Part shown: one piece after another, positions 48,546 to 56,358 of the stretch
Layout: every line of letters starts with the position of its first letter
How positions within the stretch are numbered: the first letter of the stretch is position 1
NCBI GenBank assembly: GCA_035651755.1
Contig: DASRFA010000050.1
Span: 62,001-126,000, forward strand
Source: DASRFA01 sp035651755
Lineage (GTDB): Bacteria; Desulfobacterota; Binatia; UBA12015
DNA length: 64,000 nucleotides
Reading direction: 5' to 3'
Translations under genes and position numbers: made by a program
Notes under the pieces: model-generated
Told to the model about the DNA's origin: nothing
Database searches by the model: none
The model's input: only the letters and a program-made list of their open reading frames with translations

Positions 48546-49920
48546 CTCGGCGGCCGCGATCGGACCGGCGCTCATCGTCGCGGCGCTGATCGCGGTGAAC
48601 GCGCTCTTCGTCGCCGCCGAGTTCGCGATCGTCGCGGCGCCGCGGCCCGCGATCCGCCGGCTCGCCGAGGGCGGGAGCCGCGCGGCGCGCCTCGTCGACC
48701 GCGTCCAGAGCGACGCCAACCGACAGGACCGGTTCATCGCGACCGCGCAGCTCGGGATCACGGCGGCGAGCCTCGGGCTCGGCATGTACGGCGAGCACGC
48801 GCTCGCCGAGGGCGTGCACGAGGTGTTCGCGGCGCTCGGGTCGCCGAGCTGGCTCGTCGCCCACGGCGTCGCGAGCGCGCTCGCGCTCGCGCTTCTCACC
48901 TACCTGCACATCGTGCTCGGCGAGATGGTCCCGAAGTCGATCGCGCTCGTGCACCCGGTCCGCCTGGCGCTCGCGATCGGGCCCATCATGCGGGCGGTGC
49001 AGCTGGCGTTCTATCCGGTCATCGTGACCCTCAACAGGGCCGCGAGCGGGCTCCTCCGGCTCGTCGGCATCGAGCGCCGCGGCGGGAGCGCGGAGCACCT
49101 GTCGACGCCCGAGGACCTCGCCTACATCGTCCGCGAGAGCCAGGAGGGCGGCGTCCTGCCAGAGGAGCGGGCTCAGGTGCTCCAGGAGCTGCTCGAGTTC
49201 GGATCCCTGACCGCGGCCGAAGTGATGGTCCCGCGCGTCAAGATCGCCGGGATGCCGATCGGCGCCACCGCTGAAGAGATGCGCGAGATGCTCCAGGAGG
49301 AGCAGCACACGCGCTACCCGGTCTATCAGGACGATATCGACCACGTCGTCGGGATGGTGCACGTCAAGGACATGCTGCGACTCCTGCCGCGCGGGATGCC
49401 GCTCTCCGAGCGCGAGGTGCGGACCGTGCCGTTCGTGCCCGAGACGATGCTCCTCGATCGCCTCGTCGCGACGCTGCGCGAGAGCCGCTCGCAGATGGCG
49501 ATCGTCATGGACGAGCACGGGGGCACGGCCGGCCTGCTGACGATCGAGGACCTCTTCGAGGAGGTCGTCGGCGAGATCACCGAGGACACGCTCGAGCGCC
49601 TCGAGATCTACCGTGATCCCGCAGGGCGCCTCCACGTCGCGGGCACGGTGCGGATCGAGGACGTGGGCGAGGAGCTCGGGGTGACCCTGACGCACGAGGA
49701 CGTCGACACCGCGAGCGGGCTCGTGCTCGCGCTCCTCGGCCGACCGGCGGCGGTCGGCGACGCGGTCGTGTGGCAGGGCGTGCGCTTCGAGGTCACGGCG
49801 GTCGCCGGGCACGGCGTCGAGGAGTGCGTCGTGAGCCTCCTGCCGCCGGATCCGGCGCCCGACGACGAGGTGGAAGAGGACGGCGACCGGACGCCGGATC
49901 GCGAAGACGGCGCGGCGTAG
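48538..49920 (+). CDS. CNNM/CorC-type transporter, full form (DUF21 + CBS + CorC_HlyC)
   Basis: A 460-residue paralog of the preceding gene, overlapping its end by eight bases. DUF21 spans about 1-195 (VNALFVAAEFAIVAAPRPAI and LGEMVPKSIALVHP), a CBS pair about 215-345 (EVMVPRVKIAGMPI and QMAIVMDEHGGTAGLLTIEDL), and the C-terminal CorC_HlyC domain from about 360 (GRLHVAGTVRIEDVGEELG). The full set is the typical family layout. The close tandem pairing of a short and a full paralog suggests a hetero-oligomer or regulatory pair for divalent cations. Confidence 0.92.
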   Translation: MLDSAAAIGPALIVAALIAVNALFVAAEFAIVAAPRPAIRRLAEGGSRAARLVDRVQSDANRQDRFIATAQLGITAASLGLGMYGEHALAEGVHEVFAALGSPSWLVAHGVASALALALLTYLHIVLGEMVPKSIALVHPVRLALAIGPIMRAVQLAFYPVIVTLNRAASGLLRLVGIERRGGSAEHLSTPEDLAYIVRESQEGGVLPEERAQVLQELLEFGSLTAAEVMVPRVKIAGMPIGATAEEMREMLQEEQHTRYPVYQDDIDHVVGMVHVKDMLRLLPRGMPLSEREVRTVPFVPETMLLDRLVATLRESRSQMAIVMDEHGGTAGLLTIEDLFEEVVGEITEDTLERLEIYRDPAGRLHVAGTVRIEDVGEELGVTLTHEDVDTASGLVLALLGRPAAVGDAVVWQGVRFEVTAVAGHGVEECVVSLLPPDPAPDDEVEEDGDRTPDREDGAA

Positions 49921-50044
49921 ACGCGGCTCGCGCACGGCCGGGCAGAGGGCGCAGCGTTGCGCGTGAGACGCGGTGCGGCGTGGACGTCCGGGCCGCGTCG
50001 GAAGCCACTGGACGGGGTCCGGAAGCGTCGTTACCCAATTGAGG

Positions 50045-51418
50045 GTGAAGTGGCTTCGTTCGCCTGGGGTGGCGCCGCGGCTGCCCTGGCTCCGGCTGTG
50101 GCTCGCCGTTCTGAACGGCACGTTGTTCGTCGCGGGGGTCGTCCTCGGCACGTGGGTCAACCGGACGGCGTTCCTTCTCGCGCTCGTCGTTCCGATCGGG
50201 CTCCTGCCGTTTTCGTACGCGCGCCTTCGCCTCGAGCGCATGGTGCGGCGGACGCTCGGTTTGGGGCCGCGCCGGCGGAACCTCTATGCGGCGCTTTCGG
50301 GGTGCGCGCTCGCATTCGACGGCCTCATGATCGCGCAGCTCGTGACCGCGCAGCTCGCGCACCAGCTGCCGACGATCCACGGGCCGGGCATCTCCTGGCT
50401 CGGGCCGGTGTGGTTCAGCGCGCACGCGCTGCTGTTCCTGGGCTACCTCGCGGTCGACGCGACGCGCGTCGCGCGGCGGGTCGCGAGCCGGATCTGGACG
50501 GCGCTCGCGCCCGACGAAGCGGCCGGCGCGCCGCGCGGGCTCGCCGCGTCGCCCGAGCGCCGGATGTTCCTCCGCCGGGCGGGCGTCGCGGGAGCGGGGC
50601 TTCCGTTCTTCGTGTCGCTCTCGAGCGTCAACCTCTCGTACGACTTCCGGGTGCAGGAGCGCGAGATCGAGCTGCCGCGCTGGCCGCGCGCTCTCGACGG
50701 CCTCCGCGTCGCGCACCTTTCGGACATCCACGTCGGCGGCGGCATGAATCGCGATCGCCTGCTGCACGTCGCGGAGCTCACGAACCGCGCTCGGCCGGAC
50801 GTCGTCCTCCACACCGGCGACTTCCTCACCCATCGCAGCGGCGCGTTCGACGCGCCTCTCTACGAGGCGCTCGCCCGCATCGAGGCCCCGCACGGGCAAT
50901 GGGCCTGCCTCGGCAACCACGACTTCGACGACGTCGAGCGCCTCGTCGGGCGCTTGACGGCGAGCGGCGTGACCGTCCTCCGGAACCGCGCGGAGACGAT
51001 CGCGATCGAAGGACAGCCCGTCGAGATCGCGGGCGCGGACTTCGTGTTCACGCGCGTCGGACGTGCCGGGATCTACCAGCGCGTCGTCACGCGCCTCGGC
51101 CCGCGCTCGGATGCGCCGCGCATCTTCCTGAACCACGACCCGATGGCCTTCGCGGACCTGCCCGACGGCTGCGCCGACCTGGTGCTGTCCGGCCACACCC
51201 ACGGCGGGCACGTCGGCCTGCAGGTGACGCCGACGCTCGCGGTCACGGTCGTGGGGCTCGCGGGCTTGCCCGACCAGGGAGTCTTCTCGCGCGGCGACAT
51301 GCGCCTCTTCGTCACCCGCTGCGTCGGCTTCTACGGCTACCCGATGCGCGTCGGGATTCCGCCCGAGATCTCGCTCCTCGTCCTGCGGTCGCCGCGCGCG
51401 GTCACGACGCCCGCGTGA
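50045..51418 (+). CDS. Membrane-anchored calcineurin-like metallophosphoesterase
   Basis: A 457-residue protein with an N-terminal hydrophobic region of about four transmembrane helices (residues about 15-130) and a C-terminal phosphoesterase. Metal motifs: AHLSDIHVGG (D-x-H), HTGDFLTH (GD), LGNHDFDD (GNHD), a Glu/Asn-His-Asp region in IFLNHDP and the late LSGHTHGGHVG. The layout matches YaeI-like or the UDP-diacylglucosamine-hydrolase-like membrane branch. Its substrate is unknown. The start is uncertain: GTG at 50045, TTG at 50039 or GTG at 49973. Confidence 0.85.
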   Translation: MKWLRSPGVAPRLPWLRLWLAVLNGTLFVAGVVLGTWVNRTAFLLALVVPIGLLPFSYARLRLERMVRRTLGLGPRRRNLYAALSGCALAFDGLMIAQLVTAQLAHQLPTIHGPGISWLGPVWFSAHALLFLGYLAVDATRVARRVASRIWTALAPDEAAGAPRGLAASPERRMFLRRAGVAGAGLPFFVSLSSVNLSYDFRVQEREIELPRWPRALDGLRVAHLSDIHVGGGMNRDRLLHVAELTNRARPDVVLHTGDFLTHRSGAFDAPLYEALARIEAPHGQWACLGNHDFDDVERLVGRLTASGVTVLRNRAETIAIEGQPVEIAGADFVFTRVGRAGIYQRVVTRLGPRSDAPRIFLNHDPMAFADLPDGCADLVLSGHTHGGHVGLQVTPTLAVTVVGLAGLPDQGVFSRGDMRLFVTRCVGFYGYPMRVGIPPEISLLVLRSPRAVTTPA

Positions 51419-51465
51419 CCGCCGACGTCCTCGCAGATCGCCCCCCCCTCGCGCCCCCGTCGGGA

Positions 51466-52965
51466 TCAGCTGAGGAAGAGCCGGCCGGCGGGGTTCTCGG
51501 TCTCCTCGGTGTAGCGGAAGCCGAGGCCGTCGAGGCGGGCGCGCAGCTCCGCGCGCTCGGCCGGAGGAACCTCGAGGCCGCACAGCACGCGTCCGAAGGC
51601 CGCGCCGTGGTTGCGGTAGTGGAAGAGCGAGATGTTCCAGCGCGCGCCGAGCCCGGCGAGGAACTGCAGCAGCGCGCCCGGCCGCTCGGGAAACTCGAAG
51701 GTGAAGAGCGTCTCGTCGCAGACGTCGGCGCGGCCGCCGACCATGTGCCGGACGTGCGACTTCGCGAGGTCGTTGTCGCTGAGGTCGGTGCAGGGGTAGC
51801 CGGCGCGCCCGAGGCCGCGCGCGATGGCCGCCGCTTCCTCGGCACCGGTCACCTCGAGGCCGACGAACACGTGCGCCTCGCGCCGGGAAGAGAGCCGGTA
51901 GTTGAACTCGGTGATCGAGCGCTCGCCCACCGCGCTGCAGAACTCGAGGAACGAGCCCGGACGCTCGGGGATCGTGACGGCGAGGATCGCCTCGTGGTGC
52001 TCGCCGACCTCCGCGCGCTCGGTGACGTAGCCGAGGCGCGCGAAGTTCATGTTCGCGCCGGAAGCGACCGCGACCACCGGGCCGTCGGGCAAGCCGCCCG
52101 AGCGCGCCGCGTGCTTCAGGCCGGCGACCGCGAGCGCGCCCGCCGGCTCGAGCACCGAACGGGTGTCCTCGAAGACGTCCTTGATCGCGGCGCAGGTCTC
52201 GTCGAGCGACACGACGACGACGCCGTCGAGGTAGCGGCGGCAGAGCTCGAACGTGTGCTCGCCCGGTTGCTTGACGGCGACGCCGTCGGCGAAGATGCCC
52301 ACGCGGTCGAGCGCCACGATGCGACCCTCGGCGAGCGACCGCGCCATCGCGTCGGCGTCCTCGGGCTCGACGCCGAAGACCCGGACCTCCGGCCGGAGCT
52401 CCTTCACGACCGACGACACGCCGGCGGCGAGCCCGCCGCCTCCGACGGGGACGAAGATCGCCGCGAGGTCGCGCGGCGCCTGGTGCAGGATCTCGAGCGC
52501 GATCGTCGCCTGTCCGGCGATGACGTCGAGGTCGTCGTACGGGGGCACGAGCACCATGCCGGACTCGCGCGCGATCTCGGTCGCGCGGGCAGCCGCGTCG
52601 GCGTAGTCGTCGCCCACGAGCTCGATGCGCGCGCCGAGCGACTCGACGGCGCGGACCTTGATCGCCGGGGTCGTGCGCGGCATCACGATCCGGCATTCCA
52701 TCCCGAGGCGCTGCGCCGCGAAGGCGACTCCCTGCGCGTGGTTGCCGGCCGAGGCGGCGATCGCGCCCGCCCGCCGCTCGTCCGGGCTGAAGCGCGCCAT
52801 GCGGTTGTACGCGCCGCGGATCTTGAACGAGAAGACCGGCGTCAGGTCCTCGCGCTTCAGGAGGACGGGACGGCCGAGCCGCGCGCCGAGCCGGGGAGCC
52901 CGGTCGAGCGGGGTCGGGTCCGGAAGGACCTCCGCGACGCGCGCGTTCAGGGCGCGCTTCAGCAT
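51466..52965 (-). CDS. ilvA: Threonine dehydratase, biosynthetic, long form with two ACT-like domains
   Basis: A 499-residue PLP enzyme that converts threonine to 2-oxobutanoate for isoleucine synthesis. The PLP Lys48 is in SFKIRGAYNR, the Gly loop is VPVGGGGLAAGVSS, and the C-terminal regulatory part has two ACT-like segments (VTIPERPGSFLEFC and FEFPERPGALLQFLAGLG). The long form with both domains is regulated by isoleucine. The ATG at 52965 overlaps the end of the GNAT gene by seven bases. Unlike leuA, no leader peptide lies upstream. Confidence 0.95.
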   Translation of the reverse strand: MLKRALNARVAEVLPDPTPLDRAPRLGARLGRPVLLKREDLTPVFSFKIRGAYNRMARFSPDERRAGAIAASAGNHAQGVAFAAQRLGMECRIVMPRTTPAIKVRAVESLGARIELVGDDYADAAARATEIARESGMVLVPPYDDLDVIAGQATIALEILHQAPRDLAAIFVPVGGGGLAAGVSSVVKELRPEVRVFGVEPEDADAMARSLAEGRIVALDRVGIFADGVAVKQPGEHTFELCRRYLDGVVVVSLDETCAAIKDVFEDTRSVLEPAGALAVAGLKHAARSGGLPDGPVVAVASGANMNFARLGYVTERAEVGEHHEAILAVTIPERPGSFLEFCSAVGERSITEFNYRLSSRREAHVFVGLEVTGAEEAAAIARGLGRAGYPCTDLSDNDLAKSHVRHMVGGRADVCDETLFTFEFPERPGALLQFLAGLGARWNISLFHYRNHGAAFGRVLCGLEVPPAERAELRARLDGLGFRYTEETENPAGRLFLS

Positions 52966-53759
52966 GCCGGCGGCGCCTCGAAGCGCACGAGGTAGGGATA
53001 GCGCGTCACCTCGAAGTATCCCATGCGGCGGTAGATCGGCTCGCCCATGACCGAGGCCTGGAGCGTCACGAGGCGCGCGCCGAGGTCGAAGCCGACATTG
53101 CCGACGGCGCGCGTGCACAGCTCCGCGAGGCCGCGTCCGCGCGCCTCCGGGACGGTCCCGACCCAGTAGATGCCGGCGATGCCGTGCGACAGGATCACCA
53201 TCGCGCCGCCCGCCGGTCGCCCATCGACCAGCGCGAGCAGCGCGCGGATGTGCGGCGCGCGCAGGACCGCGAGGCGGCCGACCCCCGCGATCCCGCACTC
53301 GACCGGCATGCCGTAGGTCGCGTACGCCTCGCCCATCACGCGTCCGAACTCCGCCGCATCCTCGTCCCCTTCGACGACGCGAAGCGCGACGCCGGGCGGC
53401 GGCGCGACGTCCGCGAGGCGATGATCGAGGAACATCGCGGGCATGTCCCCGAACGGCGTGAGACCCGCGTCGGACGCCGCGGCGCGGAGATCGTCATCGG
53501 GGGCGTGTGCTCGCAGGAGGACGGAGTAGCCGCGACGGCGCTCGCCGAAGAATCGATCGGCGCGCGCGATCGCCTCGCGTCCGGAGAGGCCGCGCTCCGT
53601 CCGCATGGCGGCGTTGAAGAGCACCGGCAGATCCGTCGCGCCCGCGAGCAGCAGGAGGCCGTCCTCGTCGTGGACCGCACCGCCAGCGCGTCGAGCCAGC
53701 TCTCGGTTTGCCTCCGCGAAGGCGAGGTCGGAAAGCTCGACGAGATCCGCGTTGGTCAT
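52959..53759 (-). CDS. GNAT family acetyltransferase
   Basis: A 266-residue N-acetyltransferase with an N-terminal domain of about 115 residues and a C-terminal GNAT core. The acetyl-CoA loop is in YWVGTVPEARGRGLAELCTRA (R-G-x-G-x-A/G type), and the late segment is ASVMGEPIYRRMGYFEV. The protein may act on a small molecule or a tRNA or ribosomal substrate. The ATG at 53759 is used. Its end overlaps the ilvA start by seven bases, so ilvA is translated by coupling behind this gene. Confidence 0.88.
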   Translation of the reverse strand: MTNADLVELSDLAFAEANRELARRAGGAVHDEDGLLLLAGATDLPVLFNAAMRTERGLSGREAIARADRFFGERRRGYSVLLRAHAPDDDLRAAASDAGLTPFGDMPAMFLDHRLADVAPPPGVALRVVEGDEDAAEFGRVMGEAYATYGMPVECGIAGVGRLAVLRAPHIRALLALVDGRPAGGAMVILSHGIAGIYWVGTVPEARGRGLAELCTRAVGNVGFDLGARLVTLQASVMGEPIYRRMGYFEVTRYPYLVRFEAPPAC

Positions 53760-54028
53760 GGCGGCAGAGCTTAGGCGCGCCCCGTCGCGATGCAACGGCG
53801 CGCGCCTCCACGGTCGAGGAGATCCGAGCGAAGCCCGATGCTGCGCTCGACGGCGCGGCGGCGCGCCGGTTCAGCTCAGCGCACCGCCGGCGCCTTCTCG
53901 TCCGGCGGCGGCAGCGGCTCGTGCTTCGCGCGAGCCCCCGAGCGCGCCGGCCGCATCTCCGGGAGGCGGCTCGCCCCGGCGCGACGCCGTCGAGCCGCCT
54001 CCATCCAGACCTGCGACCGCCGCCGCCG

Positions 54029-54757
54029 TTACGCGGTGACGTCGGTCGCCTGTGCCATTCGGCGCGCGCTCTCGGTCTCCGGCCGATACCGCTTGCCGTT
54101 CGTGTCTCCGACGATCCGCTCGTAGACGCCGTCGACGATCCACCGCGGGATCCGCTCCGCCAGCGCAGCAACCAGCATGCCTCGCCGATCGAGGCCGAAG
54201 ATGCGCGACGGCGCGAGCGCGCTCACGGCGCGGCGCGGGGCGACGAGCCCGAAGTCGAGCAGCCGGCCCGCCCAGCGCTCGGTGCGCTTCGCGGCGGCGG
54301 CGGCGCGGTCGAGCAGCTCGTTCACGCGCGAGACCTCCGCGAGGTCCCGCTCGATGTCCTTCCCGAGCGCGACGAGCTCGTCTTCGCCGAGCGCCTGGGC
54401 GCGCTCGAAGAGGACCTCCTCTTCCTCCTCGATGTGCTCCTCGAGGAGCGACTGGAGGACCCGGGCGCGCGCCTCGAACAGGTCGCTCGCGAGGTCCATG
54501 GTGGGAAGCTGGGCGAGGAGCACGTCGACGAGCCGATGCTCCTCGTACGACTCGAGGACCATCTCCTCGGTTCGGCGATCGGCGCGCGCGATCGCGGGGT
54601 AGAAGATGCGCTCCTCGAGCGACGTGTGCACGCGGAGCTGGCCGACCAGCGTGTCGACGAGCATCGGACGCTCGTCGAGGTCGCGGCCCTGGTTGATCTT
54701 GCGCACGAGGGCGAGCACCTCGCGGTGCTGCTCGCGCAGGATTTCGATCGCGTTCAT
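54029..54757 (-). CDS. Hemerythrin HHE domain protein
   Basis: A 242-residue protein with a hemerythrin-type diiron bundle in its first 115 residues. Candidate ligands are His11, His44 and Glu48 (H-T-S-L-E), His74 (YEEHRLV), and His108 with Glu112 (H-I-E-E-E). This fits the H-HxxxE-H-HxxxE pattern. Such domains sense or store O2, NO or iron. The C-terminal half is helical and basic, with no recognised domain. A GGAGG-like site precedes the ATG at 54757. Confidence 0.9.
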   Translation of the reverse strand: MNAIEILREQHREVLALVRKINQGRDLDERPMLVDTLVGQLRVHTSLEERIFYPAIARADRRTEEMVLESYEEHRLVDVLLAQLPTMDLASDLFEARARVLQSLLEEHIEEEEEVLFERAQALGEDELVALGKDIERDLAEVSRVNELLDRAAAAAKRTERWAGRLLDFGLVAPRRAVSALAPSRIFGLDRRGMLVAALAERIPRWIVDGVYERIVGDTNGKRYRPETESARRMAQATDVTA

Positions 54758-55156
54758 GGTCTCCTCCGAAAGGTTGCTGCCGCCGCGGTCGCGCTCGAGC
54801 GCACCGCTCCCCCCTGGTCGCGAACGTGAGGAACGAGGTGGTGGGACAGCCGGTCGGCACGATCGTACTGCCGTGTGACCGCCGCGGCTGGTTTGTCGCA
54901 GGACCAGTGCAACGGCGGTGCCACGTCGCCGCGCTCGTCCGCCGGTCGGTCGTCCGACGCGGTGCTTCGTGGTCGCCGAGCGGCGCCATGCCGCCGTCGC
55001 CGGCGCGCTCGTCGCGCGCGCCGCCGCGGTGTAAATCGTAGGGTCGCGCAGATTGCTTTTACAAAGGACGCGCCGATTCCGCGCTTGAGTGAGCGGCGGC
55101 GAAGTCCGATGGATCGGTCGGGGGCGAAAGGGGCGACCGCCCCGGAGGGAACGATC
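54758..55156. other. 399-base gap between divergent genes
   Basis: No gene is evident. The right-hand part (55030-55075) is lower in GC with the short palindrome CTTTTACAAAG, which could be part of a promoter or operator for the small repeat protein. No clear hairpin or repeat is seen otherwise. Confidence 0.45.
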
Positions 55157-55537
55157 ATGCGCGCGACGACGACCTGGATCGCAGCACTGCTGGCGCTGGT
55201 CCTCACGGCGGGCGCGCCGCGCAGCCAGCGAGCGTCCGCCGTCGGGAGCGATCTCCGGATCGCCGACATGGGCATGGGCGAGCTCGGGCCCGAGCTCGGC
55301 GGCTCGCAGGACGACATGATCGTCGACAGCCCCGGTCACTTCGTGCCGCGCGCGAACGACATGATCGTCGGCGACCCGGGACACGTGCCGTCGGACTCGG
55401 ACATGACGCTGAACGACCCCGGCCGCCTGCCGTCGCAGCCCGACATGATGCTGAACGACCCCGGGCAGCTCCCGGCCCAGCCCAACATGGACATCGAGCA
55501 GCCGCAGGACCTCGATTCCAGCGACGACATCGACTGA
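55157..55537 (+). CDS. Small exported acidic repeat protein
   Basis: A 126-residue protein with a signal peptide (about 1-28). The mature part contains four imperfect 14- to 15-residue units of the pattern D-M-x-x-x-D-P-G-x-x-P (for example DMTLNDPGRLPSQP and DMMLNDPGQLPAQP) from about residue 53 to 110, then an acidic end (DLDSSDDID). The repeats are rich in Asp, Met and Pro. I do not recognise a family. A GGAGG site stands seven bases before the ATG at 55157. Confidence 0.6.
   Translation: MRATTTWIAALLALVLTAGAPRSQRASAVGSDLRIADMGMGELGPELGGSQDDMIVDSPGHFVPRANDMIVGDPGHVPSDSDMTLNDPGRLPSQPDMMLNDPGQLPAQPNMDIEQPQDLDSSDDID
55313..55485 (+). repeat. About four imperfect 42-base coding repeats
   Basis: The units code the D-M-x-x-x-D-P-G repeat of the small exported protein. 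The two middle-to-last units are the most alike. Confidence 0.6.
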
Positions 55538-55641
55538 GCGCCGCCCCTTCCGGCGCCCGTCCACCATCGGCGAGCCACCTGAACGACGCCCTCGCGATCC
55601 TGCGATCCATCCATCCCGGGGACGGGGCCGTCGCCGCGGCC

Positions 55642-56343
55642 GTGGTGGGCCTCGCCGCCGTGCTGCGCGGCTTCACCGGCTTCGGCCTCGCCCTCGCCGC
55701 GGTACCCGGCCTGACGCTCGTGCTGCCGCCGGCAGAAGCCGTGCCGTGCGTCCTCCTGCTGCAGATCGCCGCGGGAGCGCAGCTCGTCCCGGGCACCAGG
55801 AACGCGATCGACTGGGGCGCCCTCGCGCCGATCCTGATCGGCGCGATCGCAGCGACGCCGATCGGGACGGTGCTCCTCGCGGGCGTCCCGGCGGACGCGA
55901 TGCGGGCCGCGATCGGCCTCGTGCTGCTCGCGGCGGTGGTCCTGCTCACGCGCCGGCCGCTCGTGGCGCGCCGGCCGTCGCTCGCGGCGCGCGGCGCGAT
56001 CGGGATCATGTCTGGCGTGCTGAACGGCAGCACCGCGATGGCGGGCCCGCCGGTGATCGCCTACTTCCTGGCCGCGTCCGCGAGCCACGCCGCCGGCCGC
56101 GCGTCGCTCCTCGCGTACTTCTTCCTGATCTCGATCGCGAGCCTCGTGTCGGCGCTCGCGGCCGGGCTCGTGACCGTCCGCATCGTCGTCTTCGCGGCTG
56201 CGCTGCTGCCGTTCATGGCGATCGGGAACGCCGTCGGCCACCGCCTCTTCGGGCGCGCTTCGCCCGCGGCGTACCGGCGGATCGCGCTCGCGACCCTGAG
56301 CGCGATGGCGGTGCTCGCGATCGCGCGCGCCCTCCTCCGCTGA
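55642..56343 (+). CDS. TauE/SafE (TSUP) family permease
   Basis: A 233-residue membrane protein with about seven transmembrane segments. The first segment carries the family pattern VVGLAAVLRGFTGFGLALAAVPGL, and the second repeat has GIMSGVLNGSTAMAGPPVIAYFL. TSUP proteins move sulfite, sulfoacetate or other small organic anions. The GTG at 55642 or the next codon is used. An upstream in-frame CTG (about 55579) could extend it by 21 residues (LNDALAILRSIHPGDGAVA), which would complete the first helix. Confidence 0.8.
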   Translation: MVGLAAVLRGFTGFGLALAAVPGLTLVLPPAEAVPCVLLLQIAAGAQLVPGTRNAIDWGALAPILIGAIAATPIGTVLLAGVPADAMRAAIGLVLLAAVVLLTRRPLVARRPSLAARGAIGIMSGVLNGSTAMAGPPVIAYFLAASASHAAGRASLLAYFFLISIASLVSALAAGLVTVRIVVFAAALLPFMAIGNAVGHRLFGRASPAAYRRIALATLSAMAVLAIARALLR

Positions 56344-56358
56344 GGGCTGCGGCGCGAG

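Noticed and set aside
49957..52995. A 1,012-codon open frame on the plus strand across the phosphoesterase and ilvA genes
   Set aside because: It is out of frame with the phosphoesterase and antisense to ilvA, both of which have all catalytic motifs in other frames.
52966..53880. A second attenuator like that of leuA before ilvA
   Set aside because: ilvA starts inside the end of the GNAT gene and I find no short frame rich in Ile, Val or Leu and no terminator-like stem before it.
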